From Streptomyces sp. SJL17-4 (GTDB taxonomy: Bacteria > Actinomycetota > Actinomycetes > Streptomycetales > Streptomycetaceae), in the NCBI RefSeq assembly GCF_036826855.1, contig NZ_CP104578.1, forward strand, positions 5,863,501 to 5,927,500: DNA of 64,000 nt. The letters run 5' to 3'. A program made the position numbers and the translations under genes. A model generated the notes under the pieces. That model searched no databases. It was given only the letters and a program-made list of their open reading frames with translations, and was not told where the DNA came from. Shown in pieces: positions 16,296 through 24,327 of this stretch (positions are counted from its first letter, which is position 1; each line of letters opens with the position of its first letter).

Positions 16296-16724
16296 TCAGA
16301 CGCCCGCCAGGCCGCCGATCGCCGCCAGCGCCCACTCCTGGGCCCCCACCGTCGCGCCGGCCGCGACGCCGGTGGCCACCGGGGCGAGCGCGCCCCGGAG
16401 CAGGGTGAGCGCCCGGCGCACCCTGCCCTCCTCGACCGGCTCCTCCTGGCTGATCACCGCCAGGACCTCCTCGGCCGCCTCCTGGGTGTCCTGCCGGTCC
16501 TGCTCGGCGAGCCCGGCCCCCGGGAGCTGCCGGAGGAGTTCGTTCACCCGCTCGGCGAGCACCTCGTACCCCGGTGCGACCGGGCCGGCCGGGCCGTTGT
16601 TCTGCTGGTTCTGGGTGGCGGTCTCGTTGTCCCAGGCGAACTGGCCCTGCGAGACGGCGCCGTGGAACACCGGTCCGTTGTAGTGGTTCACCTGCGGTGC
16701 GTCGTTCTCGTCCGGTCGGTTCAT
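16296..16724 (-). CDS. Small protein with N-terminal amyloid-like motif and hydrophobic C-terminus
   Basis: A 142-residue protein with no named family that I recognise. Residues 13-41 carry the motif NGPVFHG, QFAWDNE, QNQQ, which repeats gaplessly (15 of 29 identical) the end of the protein encoded just upstream. Residues 50-115 are predicted helical and charged (ERVNELLRQLPG, EEAAEEVLAVISQEE-like, VEEGRVRRALTLLRG), and residues 107-142 are hydrophobic Ala/Gly-rich helices (APVATGVAAGATVGAQEWAL, AAIGGLAGV). The start overlaps the upstream stop as ATGA, so the two are made together. N-terminal Asn/Gly-rich motif plus membrane-active-looking C-terminal helix resembles effectors of amyloid signalling pairs; this is inference. 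Confidence 0.65.
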   Translation of the reverse strand: MNRPDENDAPQVNHYNGPVFHGAVSQGQFAWDNETATQNQQNNGPAGPVAPGYEVLAERVNELLRQLPGAGLAEQDRQDTQEAAEEVLAVISQEEPVEEGRVRRALTLLRGALAPVATGVAAGATVGAQEWALAAIGGLAGV

Positions 16725-18433
16725 GATCGGGAATCGTCGCCTTCTGTCCTCTGCCGGTTCTGGATGACGTTCTCGTTGCCCCAGGCCACCTGGATGTCCC
16801 GGGTCGGTCCGTTGAAGACCGGTCCGTTGAAGATGTTGATGACCTGCTGGGGCGGCCCGGCGGGCTTCTCCGCGTGCCGGAGGACCTTGAGCGAGGTGCG
16901 CAGCCCGGTCGTCTCGACCCGGCCGTTGCCGACGACGGCCGCCCCGCGGGTGCCGTTCACCGTGCAGTCCAGCAGTTGCCCGCCCGCCTCCTCGTCGAAA
17001 CTCGCGCCTGCGGTCGCGCAGTCGGTGAACTCGCTCCGGGTGACGTTCAGGTACGCGGAGCCCGTCCCGTAGACGCCGAACGCCCCCGAGCCGTTCACGG
17101 TCAGGTTCCGTGCGATGAGCCGACCGCTGCCGAGGGCCCCGGCCCCGGCGCTGCTCACCGCCGTGACGACGCTGTCGGTGACGCGCAGTTGGGCCTCGTC
17201 GGAGACGCCGAAACCCAGCATGCCGTGCTCCGCCGTCACGTTCCTGAGCGTGACGCGGGACTGGCCGCCGATGGCCACGGCGGCCATCTCGCAGTCGCGG
17301 AACACCGTGTCGGTGACCTCGGCCGTGGTGCCGCCGTCGCCCCGGGCCTCCAGGCCGGACTGGCAGCGGTCCACGCGTACCTGCTCGAAGGTGGCCCCGG
17401 AGTCGTCGAAGACCCGCAGCGCGGCGTTCGTCAGGTCCTCGACCGCGATGCCGGTGAAGCGGCCCCGGGAGCTCTCGGTGACCGCGATCCCGACGTTGCC
17501 CCCGGCGATGCGGCCCCCGTGCACCTCCGGCGCGCCGCCCTTGGTCGCGAACACGGCGATATTGCCGGAGCCGAGCACCTGGCAGTCCTCGAACCGGCCC
17601 CGGGCGGCCGTCTGCACGTTGATGCCGGTGTCGCGGCAGTCGGCGAGGACACAGCCGCGTACCACCGGGTCGGCGCCGCTCGACGCGCCGATGCCGTGCC
17701 GCGCGCCGGTGACCCGGGTGGTGTCGACGGAGCCCCGGGACTGCTCGGTGAACATGATCCCCTCGGCGTGCACGGCGGTGATCACGCAGTCCGTCACGAC
17801 GAGCCGCGCACGGGCGTCCGCCCAGAGGGCCGCCTGCCCGGTGCCGGTCAGCTCGCAGCCGACGAGCTCGGCGTGCGCGTCGCTGACCCGGAGCCCGTGG
17901 ATCCTGCTCCCCTCGATCCGGCTGCCCCGGACGGAGACCCGGGCCCCTTCGATGACGGCGATCGCGTTGTCGGCGGCGTCGGTGAACCGGCACCGCTCGA
18001 CCAGCCCCGCACCCCCGGCGAAGAGCGCCCGGCCGTGGGCGATCAGACCGTCCCGCAGGGTGACCGTCGAGTGCGGCCGGGCGTGCACGGCGACGCCGTT
18101 GTGTGCCCAGACCTCGGTGTGGTCGAGGGTGAGCGTGCCCGCGTGGCAGGCGACGACGTCCGCCTCGCGGCCGACCAGCGTGAGGCCGTGCACCCGGACC
18201 GCTCCGGAGGCGTCCAGGACGGTGCCCCGGGGCAGGCCGACCACGACGGAACCGGGCCCCTCGGCCGCCACCAGCTGTACGTCACCCCGGACGACGAGGG
18301 CCTCCTCGTACCGGCCGGGCGCGATCTCGATCAGGGCCGGCCGGCCGCGCGCGCCCGCCGCCCGGAGCGCCGACGTGATGTCGGGGTGGGCGCGGCGGCC
18401 GCCGCGCGGCGAGACGACGTATCTCGCGACCAT
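16721..18433 (-). CDS. Right-handed parallel beta-helix protein with C-terminal shared motif
   Basis: A 570-residue protein. After MVARYVVSPRGGRRAHPDIT, residues 20-60 form the cap seen in periplasmic-type and Streptomyces beta-helix proteins (ALRAAGARGRPALIEIAPGRYEEA). Residues 60-525 are about 20 coils of a pectate-lyase-like solenoid with recurring patterns such as VRGSRIEGSRIHGLRVSDA and DCRDTGINVQ. In Streptomyces such helices are often fused to an AAA ATPase; here no ATPase follows. Instead residues 533-561 repeat the NGPVFNG ... AWGNE ... QN motif found at the start of the next protein. There is no signal peptide, so it is cytoplasmic. The ATG at 18433 follows GGGGGAG. Role unknown; a scaffold or sensor is plausible. 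Confidence 0.75.
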   Translation of the reverse strand: MVARYVVSPRGGRRAHPDITSALRAAGARGRPALIEIAPGRYEEALVVRGDVQLVAAEGPGSVVVGLPRGTVLDASGAVRVHGLTLVGREADVVACHAGTLTLDHTEVWAHNGVAVHARPHSTVTLRDGLIAHGRALFAGGAGLVERCRFTDAADNAIAVIEGARVSVRGSRIEGSRIHGLRVSDAHAELVGCELTGTGQAALWADARARLVVTDCVITAVHAEGIMFTEQSRGSVDTTRVTGARHGIGASSGADPVVRGCVLADCRDTGINVQTAARGRFEDCQVLGSGNIAVFATKGGAPEVHGGRIAGGNVGIAVTESSRGRFTGIAVEDLTNAALRVFDDSGATFEQVRVDRCQSGLEARGDGGTTAEVTDTVFRDCEMAAVAIGGQSRVTLRNVTAEHGMLGFGVSDEAQLRVTDSVVTAVSSAGAGALGSGRLIARNLTVNGSGAFGVYGTGSAYLNVTRSEFTDCATAGASFDEEAGGQLLDCTVNGTRGAAVVGNGRVETTGLRTSLKVLRHAEKPAGPPQQVINIFNGPVFNGPTRDIQVAWGNENVIQNRQRTEGDDSRS

Positions 18434-18468
18434 GCCGATGTCTCCCCCTGCGTCGATCCCGTGTCGCT

Positions 18469-19230
18469 CTACAACTCGTCCCACTCCACCGAGTCGTAGG
18501 TCGAGTACACCCGCTCCATGAGCTCCTCGTCCACCGCGAACGTCACCTCGTCGATCGCCGTCACGGGCGCGATGGAACGGGAGTTGGTGACGAAAGCGGC
18601 CCGGTAGCCGGAGAGATCGGCCAGCGTGACCGGGCGCCGGGCCGACTCCAGGCGCGGCTCCAGGAGGGCCATGGTGATGCCGTGGAGGCAGGGTGCCGAC
18701 GGCCAGACCACCGAAGTGCCGTCCCAGAAGGCGATGTTGGTGACCGCGCCCTCGGCGATCTCGCCGTACGGGGAGGTCAGCACGGCCTCGTCGTAGCCGG
18801 AGCGCCGGGCCGCCTCGCGGTGGTAGCTCTGCCCGAAGCCGCCCAGGTGCTTGATCTGCGGTGCGGGCCGCCAGTACTCGACGGTCGTCAGGCGCTGCGG
18901 GGCGCCGGGCCCGTCCGGGGCGGGGGCGGCGACGGTCACCGCGATCCGGACGTCCGGGTACGCGTACACCCGCACCGAGGCGTTCCGCTGCCCGGAGGTC
19001 TCCAGGGCGCCGGTGATCAGGGCGCGGACGTGCTTGCCGTCCAGTCCCCTGCCGAAGAGCTCGCGGTTCGCGCGGTCGAGCCGGTCGAGGTGCAGGTCGA
19101 GGCCCTTCACGCGCCCGTCCCGCACCTGCATCGCCGTGAAGTGACCGAAGCCGGTCATGAGGGCGGCGAGCAGCCCGGGGTCGGTCGCGGGGGTGCCGTC
19201 GATCTCGATGTGCGGGGTCGGAGTCGTCAT
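18469..19230 (-). CDS. Aminotransferase class IV family protein
   Basis: PLP-dependent fold type IV protein of 253 residues, related to branched-chain aminotransferase and aminodeoxychorismate lyase. Seen are HLDRLDRANRELFG near residue 50, KHLGGFGQSYHREAA near residue 127 where Lys is the probable Schiff-base residue, GYDEAVLTSPYGEIAEGAVTNI (quoted in parts: YDEAVLTS, EGAVTNIAFW) for cofactor phosphate binding, and FVTNSRSIAPVTAID at the end. The substrate cannot be assigned; many Streptomyces carry this paralogue outside amino acid operons. It lies 36 bases upstream of the beta-helix gene and may share its transcript. It is divergent from the FMN reductase gene. Confidence 0.82.
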   Translation of the reverse strand: MTTPTPHIEIDGTPATDPGLLAALMTGFGHFTAMQVRDGRVKGLDLHLDRLDRANRELFGRGLDGKHVRALITGALETSGQRNASVRVYAYPDVRIAVTVAAPAPDGPGAPQRLTTVEYWRPAPQIKHLGGFGQSYHREAARRSGYDEAVLTSPYGEIAEGAVTNIAFWDGTSVVWPSAPCLHGITMALLEPRLESARRPVTLADLSGYRAAFVTNSRSIAPVTAIDEVTFAVDEELMERVYSTYDSVEWDEL

Positions 19231-19284
19231 GCCCTCACCGTACGTCCGGGGAAACGGCCTTGGGGAAGAGCTTCGGATCGGCGC

Positions 19285-19315
19285 TTGACCTCAACCAAAC
19301 TTGAGGTACCACGAT
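19285..19315 (+). promoter_or_regulatory. SoxR box in a MerR-type promoter
   Basis: CCTCAACCAAACTTGAGG (19289-19306) is an 18-base dyad with the same arms and spacing as the E. coli soxS SoxR site. It sits between TTGACC (19285-19290) and CACGAT (19310-19315), a 19-base spacer characteristic of promoters activated by MerR-family proteins. The start site would be 19322, next to the ATG, so the mRNA is leaderless. Confidence 0.8.
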
Positions 19316-19322
19316 CATCGAC

Positions 19323-19979
19323 ATGGACCTCACGAACGCCACCACGGCCACCGATTCCCTCGCCTCCTCCGCGGCTCCCGCCGCCCCGGAGGACGCGACC
19401 GCCGCCCCCCTCACCCTTGCCCTCGTCGTCGCCAGCGACCGCGAAGGCCGCTTCGCCCCCGTCGTCACCGACTGGTTCCGCTCCCGCCTCGCCGAGCGCG
19501 AGGACTTCACCGTCACCGTCGTCGACCTCGCCGAGATCGATCTCCCCACCTCTCTCTCGTACGACCCGTCCCCCGCCGTCCGCGCTGAACTCGCCAAGGT
19601 CACCCCGGTGTTGGAGGCCGCCGACGCGTACGTCGTCATCACCCCCGAGTACAACCACTCCTTCCCCGCCGCCCTCAAGAACCTGATCGACCGGCACTAC
19701 ACCGAATGGCAGGCCAAGCCCGTCGGCTTCGTCTCCTACGGCGGGATCTCCGGCGGCCTGCGGGCCGTCGAGCAGCTCCGGCAGGTGTACGCCGAGATGC
19801 ACGCGGTCACCGTCCGTGACACCGTCTCCTTCCACAACGCTCACGGGCTGTTCGACGAGGACGGACGGCACAAGGACCCCGCCGCCGCCGAGGGCGCGGC
19901 CAAGGCGCTCCTCGACCAGCTCGGCTGGTGGGGACGCGCCCTCAAGGACGCCAAGTCCGTCCGCCCGTACGGCGCGTGA
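19323..19979 (+). CDS. NADPH-dependent FMN reductase (SoxR-regulated)
   Basis: Flavodoxin-like oxidoreductase of 218 residues. The core shows LALVVASDREGRFAPVVTDW for the phosphate loop, VDLAEIDLP, ADAYVVITPEYNHSFPAALK (the family signature PEYN), IDRHY, and PVGFVSYGGISGGLRAVEQLR. It should reduce FMN or quinones with NADPH in the cytoplasm. The N-terminal 30 residues are Ala/Thr-rich and not part of the fold. The promoter holds a SoxR box; an NADPH-dependent FMN reductase (SCO2478) is an established SoxR target in S. coelicolor, and I believe this is its orthologue. An ABC exporter gene follows 12 bases downstream and is probably co-transcribed. SoxR itself is not in the window. Confidence 0.88.
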   Translation: MDLTNATTATDSLASSAAPAAPEDATAAPLTLALVVASDREGRFAPVVTDWFRSRLAEREDFTVTVVDLAEIDLPTSLSYDPSPAVRAELAKVTPVLEAADAYVVITPEYNHSFPAALKNLIDRHYTEWQAKPVGFVSYGGISGGLRAVEQLRQVYAEMHAVTVRDTVSFHNAHGLFDEDGRHKDPAAAEGAAKALLDQLGWWGRALKDAKSVRPYGA

Positions 19980-19991
19980 GGGGAAGCCGCC

Positions 19992-21725
19992 ATGCTGCTG
20001 CGACTCCTCCTGCCCCGCCTCAGGCCGTACCGGCCGCTCCTCGTCCTCCTCGTCGTCCTCCAGCTCGTCCAGGCCCTCGCCTCGCTCGCCCTGCCCGCCC
20101 TGAACGCCGGCGTCATCGACCAGGGCGTCCTGCGCGGCGACACCGACCGCGTCCTCAGCGGCGGCGCCGCGATGGTCGCCGTCACCCTCGTCCAGGCGGC
20201 GGCCGCGGCCGCCGCCACCTACACCGGCGCCCGGGTCGCCATGGGCGTCGCCCGCGACCTCCGCTCCGAAGTCTTCCGCCGCGTCCAGGAGTTCTCGGCA
20301 CAGGAGCGGGGCCGCTTCGGCGCCGCCTCCCTCATCACCCGTACGACCAACGACATCCAGCAGGTCCAGACGTTCACCGTCCTCGTCCTGACCATGCTGG
20401 TCGCCGCGCCGCTCCTCTGCTTCGGCGGCATCGCCATGGCCCTGCGGCAGGACGTGCCGCTCGCCCTGGTGCTGCTTCTCTTCGTGCCGGTGATGACCGG
20501 TGCCGTCGGTGCCGTCGTCCTGCGGCTGCGGCCGCTCTTCAAGGGCATGCAGGAACGCGTCGACCGCGCCAACCGGGTGCTGCGCGAGCAGATCACCGGC
20601 GTCCGGGTGGTCCGCGCCTTCGTCCGCGACCGGCACGAGCGGGAACGGTTCGCCGCCGCCAACGACGAACTCCGGTCCGTCGGCCTCCGGGCCGGCCGGC
20701 TCCAGGCCCTGATGTTCCCGACGGTGCTCATCGTCTGGGAGCTGACGACCGTCGTCCTCGTCTACGTCGGAGCCCATCGCATCGAGTCCGGCGCCCTCCA
20801 GCCGGGCGGGCTCGTGGCCTTCCTCGGCTATCTGCTCCAGATCTCGATGTCCGTGATGATGGTCCTCTTCCTCCTCATGCACATGCCCCGGGCCGAGGCG
20901 GGCGCCGAGCGCGTCCGCGAGGTCCTCGACACCCACTCGTCCGTCGTCCCGCCGGTCCGTCCGGTCAGGACCTCGGACGGCCGGGGCCATCTGGAGGTCC
21001 GGAGCGCCGACTTCCGGTACCCGGGTGCGGAGGAGCCGGTCCTCAGGGGCGTCGCCGTCGAGGCCCGGCCCGGTGAGACGACCGCGGTCATCGGGTCCAC
21101 GGGAAGCGGCAAGTCGACCCTGCTCGGGCTCGTGCCCCGGCTCTTCGACGCCACCGGCGGCGAGGTCCTCGTCGACGGTGTCGACGTCCGCGAGCTCGAC
21201 CCCGCGCTGATGGCGAGGACGGTGGGACTCGTCCCGCAGAAGCCGTACCTCTTCTCCGGGACCGTCGCCACCAACCTCCGGTACGGGAAGCCCGACGCGA
21301 CCGACGAAGAGCTCTGGCACGCCCTGGAGGTCGCCCAGGCCGCCGACTTCGTCCGCGGGCTCGACGAGGGGCTCGACGCGCCCGTCTCCCAGGGCGGCAC
21401 CAACTTCTCCGGCGGCCAGCGGCAGCGCCTCGCGATCGCCCGGGTCCTCGTCGCCCGCCCCCGCCTCTACCTCTTCGACGACTCCTTCTCCGCCCTCGAC
21501 CCCCGGACCGACGCCCGGCTCCGCGCCGCCCTCCGCGAGGAGACGGCCGACGCCACCGTCGTCATCGTCGCCCAGCGGGTCTCCACCATCCGGCAGGCCG
21601 ACCGGATCGTCGTCCTCGACCGGGGCCGGAACGTCGGCACCGGCACCCACACGTCCCTGATGCGGGACAACCCCACCTACCGGGAGATCGTCCTCTCCCA
21701 GCTCACCGAGGAGGAAGCGGCATGA
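19992..21725 (+). CDS. ABC exporter half-transporter (TMD-NBD), first of a pair
   Basis: Membrane-bound ATP-driven exporter subunit of 577 residues. Six spans occupy residues 1-310; the nucleotide-binding domain follows, with Walker A GSTGSGKST near residue 370, Q-loop VPQKPYLFSG, signature NFSGGQRQRLAIAR, Walker B LYLFDDSFSALD and the H-loop region (VIVAQRVSTI, where Gln replaces the usual His). The degenerate H-loop His suggests a heterodimer in which one ATP site is non-hydrolytic, as in BmrCD or TM287/288 (inference). The gene lies 12 bases after the SoxR-type FMN reductase and overlaps the partner gene by 4 bases. Its NBD is almost identical in DNA to that of the pair at 36-40 kb. Confidence 0.9.
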   Translation: MLLRLLLPRLRPYRPLLVLLVVLQLVQALASLALPALNAGVIDQGVLRGDTDRVLSGGAAMVAVTLVQAAAAAAATYTGARVAMGVARDLRSEVFRRVQEFSAQERGRFGAASLITRTTNDIQQVQTFTVLVLTMLVAAPLLCFGGIAMALRQDVPLALVLLLFVPVMTGAVGAVVLRLRPLFKGMQERVDRANRVLREQITGVRVVRAFVRDRHERERFAAANDELRSVGLRAGRLQALMFPTVLIVWELTTVVLVYVGAHRIESGALQPGGLVAFLGYLLQISMSVMMVLFLLMHMPRAEAGAERVREVLDTHSSVVPPVRPVRTSDGRGHLEVRSADFRYPGAEEPVLRGVAVEARPGETTAVIGSTGSGKSTLLGLVPRLFDATGGEVLVDGVDVRELDPALMARTVGLVPQKPYLFSGTVATNLRYGKPDATDEELWHALEVAQAADFVRGLDEGLDAPVSQGGTNFSGGQRQRLAIARVLVARPRLYLFDDSFSALDPRTDARLRAALREETADATVVIVAQRVSTIRQADRIVVLDRGRNVGTGTHTSLMRDNPTYREIVLSQLTEEEAA

Positions 21726-23611
21726 GTACGGCCACGGAGAGCCGCACCCCGAAGGAGACACCCGTCGCGACCGCCCCCGCCCGCACCGGTCCCCCCTCCC
21801 CGCAGCGCGGCCCCGGCCTCCCCGCCGCGCCCGGCCTCGAACGCTCCCTCTCCTTCCGCTCCTCCGGCCTCCGCCTCCTCCGCACCCTCGCGCCCGACCG
21901 GGCCCGCCTCTTCGGCGTCCTCGCCGCCGGTGCCGCCGGCGTCGCCCTCACCGTCCTCAACCCCCTCCTCCTCGGCCGCGCCACCGACCTCGTCATCACC
22001 GGCGCGACCGGCCCCGGCAGGGTCGACTTCCCGGCCGTCGGCAGGCTCCTCGCCCTCTCCGTCCTGGTCGTCGCCGGGTCCTCCTTCTTCACCTGGGTCC
22101 AGTTACGGACCGCCACCACCATCGTCCAGCGGGCCGGCCACCGGCTCCGCGAGGAGGCCCAGCACAAGCTGGCGAAGCTGCCCCTCGGCTACTTCGACCG
22201 GCAGCCGCGCGGCGAGGTCCTCTCCCGCACCACCAACGACATCGACAACATCACCCAGACCCTCCAGCAGGCCTTCAGCCAGATGGTCCGCGCGCTGCTG
22301 ACCCTGGTCGGCGTCCTCGCGATGATGTTCTGGGTCTCCCCGGTGCTGGCCCTCGTCGCCCTCGCCACCGTGCCCGTCTCGATCGCCGTCGCCGGCTTCG
22401 TCGGCCGCCGCGCCCAGCCGCAGTTCGTGAAGCAGTGGGCGGTCACCGGCCGGCTCGGCAGCCACGTCGAGGAGATGATCACCGGGCACACCGAGGTCGT
22501 CGTCTTCGGCCGCCGCGAGGAGGCCGTGCGCCGCTTCGACGAGCTGGGCGAGGAGCTGTACCGGGCGAGCTTCCGCGCCCAGTTCGTGTCCGGGTTCATC
22601 CAGCCCGCGCTGACCTTCGTCGGCAATCTGAACTACGTCGTCATCGCCGTGGTCGGCGGACTGCGGGTGGCGAGCGGCACGCTGTCCGTCGGCGACGTCC
22701 AGGCCTTCATCCAGTACTCGTACGACTTCAACGGTCCGATCACCCAGGTCGCCGCCATGGCCAACCTCCTCCAGTCCGGAGTGGCCTCCGCCGAACGGGT
22801 CTTCGACCTCCTCGACGCAGAGGAGGAGGACCCGGACCCGGCCGAGCCGCGGAAGCCCGCCGAGCTCCGGGGCAGGGTCTCCTTCGAGAAGGTCGCCTTC
22901 CGCTACGAGCCGGGCAAGCCGCTGATCGAGGACCTCTCCCTCACCGTGGAGCCCGGCCGGACCGTCGCCATCGTCGGCCCCACCGGCGCGGGCAAGACGA
23001 CCCTGGTCAACCTGCTCCTCCGGTTCCACGAGGTGACCGGCGGCCGGATCACCGTGGACGGCGTCGACACGGCGGCGATGACCCGGGAGGAGCTGCGCTC
23101 CGGCATCGGCATGGTCCTCCAGGACACCTGGCTCTTCGGCGGCACCATCGCCGACAACATCGCGTACGGGGTGCCCGGCGAGGTCTCGCGCGAGCGGATC
23201 GTCGAGGCGGCCAGGGCCGCGCACGCCGACCGGTTCGTCCGCACCCTGCCCGCCGGGTACGACACCGTCCTCGACGAGGACGGCGGCGGTCTCAGCGCCG
23301 GCGAGAAGCAGCTGGTCACCCTCGCCCGCGCCTTCCTCTCGGACCCGGTGATCCTCGTCCTCGACGAGGCCACCAGCTCCGTCGACACCCGTACCGAACT
23401 CCTCGTCCAGGAGGCGATGGCCTCGCTCCGGGCCGGCCGCACCAGCTTCGTCGTCGCCCACCGGCTCTCCACGATCCGGGACGCGGACACCATCCTGGTG
23501 ATGGACGGCGGCTCGATCGCCGAGCAGGGCAGCCACGAGGAACTGCTCGCCGCCGGGGGCGCGTACGCCCGGCTGCACGCGGCCCAGTTCGCCCGTACCG
23601 TGGAGGCGTGA
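21722..23611 (+). CDS. ABC exporter half-transporter, second of the pair
   Basis: Partner subunit of 629 residues. A Thr/Pro-rich N-terminal extension of about 45 residues precedes six membrane spans; the NBD has Walker A GPTGAGKTT, Q-loop VLQDTWLFGG, signature GLSAGEKQLVTLARAF (LSAGE variant), Walker B VILVLDEATSSVDTRTE and H-loop VVAHRLSTI with the canonical His. Together with the preceding subunit it gives a heterodimeric multidrug-type exporter. The start ATG overlaps the upstream stop (ATGA) and the stop overlaps the next gene (GTGA), indicating tight co-expression. Exported substrate is unknown; the upstream SoxR box hints at a redox-active compound. Confidence 0.9.
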   Translation: MSTATESRTPKETPVATAPARTGPPSPQRGPGLPAAPGLERSLSFRSSGLRLLRTLAPDRARLFGVLAAGAAGVALTVLNPLLLGRATDLVITGATGPGRVDFPAVGRLLALSVLVVAGSSFFTWVQLRTATTIVQRAGHRLREEAQHKLAKLPLGYFDRQPRGEVLSRTTNDIDNITQTLQQAFSQMVRALLTLVGVLAMMFWVSPVLALVALATVPVSIAVAGFVGRRAQPQFVKQWAVTGRLGSHVEEMITGHTEVVVFGRREEAVRRFDELGEELYRASFRAQFVSGFIQPALTFVGNLNYVVIAVVGGLRVASGTLSVGDVQAFIQYSYDFNGPITQVAAMANLLQSGVASAERVFDLLDAEEEDPDPAEPRKPAELRGRVSFEKVAFRYEPGKPLIEDLSLTVEPGRTVAIVGPTGAGKTTLVNLLLRFHEVTGGRITVDGVDTAAMTREELRSGIGMVLQDTWLFGGTIADNIAYGVPGEVSRERIVEAARAAHADRFVRTLPAGYDTVLDEDGGGLSAGEKQLVTLARAFLSDPVILVLDEATSSVDTRTELLVQEAMASLRAGRTSFVVAHRLSTIRDADTILVMDGGSIAEQGSHEELLAAGGAYARLHAAQFARTVEA

Positions 23612-24327
23612 TCGTCACCGTCCGCACCACCACCGACGCCCGCGCCAAGGCCGACGCCCTGGCGCGCGGCGCCGTCGAGGCCCGGCTGGCCGCCTGCGCG
23701 CAGATCTCCGGGCCCGTCACCTCCGTGTACCACTGGCAGGGCGCGATCGAGACCACCGAGGAGTGGGAGGTGGTGTTCAAGACCACCGAGGCCCGCTACC
23801 CGGCCCTGGAGGCGCACCTCCTCGCCACCCACGACTACGAGACGCCGGAGATCCTCGCCACCCGGGTGACCCGAGCCGGTGAGGCGTACGCCGGCTGGGT
23901 CGAGCGGGAGACGGCGGCCGTCGAGGAGATCGAGACCCCGGAGCCCGACGAGCGGCCGTTCTTCGTCTACGGGACGCTGCGCCCGGGCGCGTACAACCAC
24001 GACCGGTTCCTCTCCGGCCGGATCGGCACCGAGGCGGACGCCGTGCTGCACGGGGCGGTCCTGCACGACGGACCCGGCTATCCGTACGTCGTCCCGGCGG
24101 ACGGGGGCCGGGTGGTGGGCACCCTGCTCACGCCCGCGCCCGGCGCCTACGGCGAGCTGTTCGGCCTGCTCGACCGTCTTGAGCTGCCCGTCGGGTACGA
24201 GCGGGTGGCGATGGACGTCGTACGGGTACGGGACGGCGCGCGGGTGTCCGCGTGGGTGTTCCTGGCGGCGCCGGACGCGCCCCTCGGCGCGGTCATCGAG
24301 AGCGGCGACTGGTTCAGCCGGCCGTAG
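23608..24327 (+). CDS. cutA: CutA-gamma-glutamylcyclotransferase fusion protein
   Basis: A 239-residue protein of two domains that are usually separate. Residues 1-105 are CutA1 (divalent cation tolerance): VIVTVRTTTDARAKADALAR, RLAACAQISGPVTSVYHWQG, EEWEVVFKTT, HDYETPEILA. Residues 115-239 are an AIG2-like gamma-glutamylcyclotransferase fold: FFVYGTLRPGAYNH is the family signature loop (YGTLRPG), then VVGTLLTPAPGAYGELFGLLDRLE with a Glu-like acid position, GYERVAMDVV and AWVFLA. CutA forms stable trimers that bind Cu; the second domain may cleave gamma-glutamylamines. The start is GTG at 23608 overlapping the ABC gene stop. The last 14 bases overlap the opposite-strand nasA gene end. Confidence 0.85.
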   Translation: MIVTVRTTTDARAKADALARGAVEARLAACAQISGPVTSVYHWQGAIETTEEWEVVFKTTEARYPALEAHLLATHDYETPEILATRVTRAGEAYAGWVERETAAVEEIETPEPDERPFFVYGTLRPGAYNHDRFLSGRIGTEADAVLHGAVLHDGPGYPYVVPADGGRVVGTLLTPAPGAYGELFGLLDRLELPVGYERVAMDVVRVRDGARVSAWVFLAAPDAPLGAVIESGDWFSRP

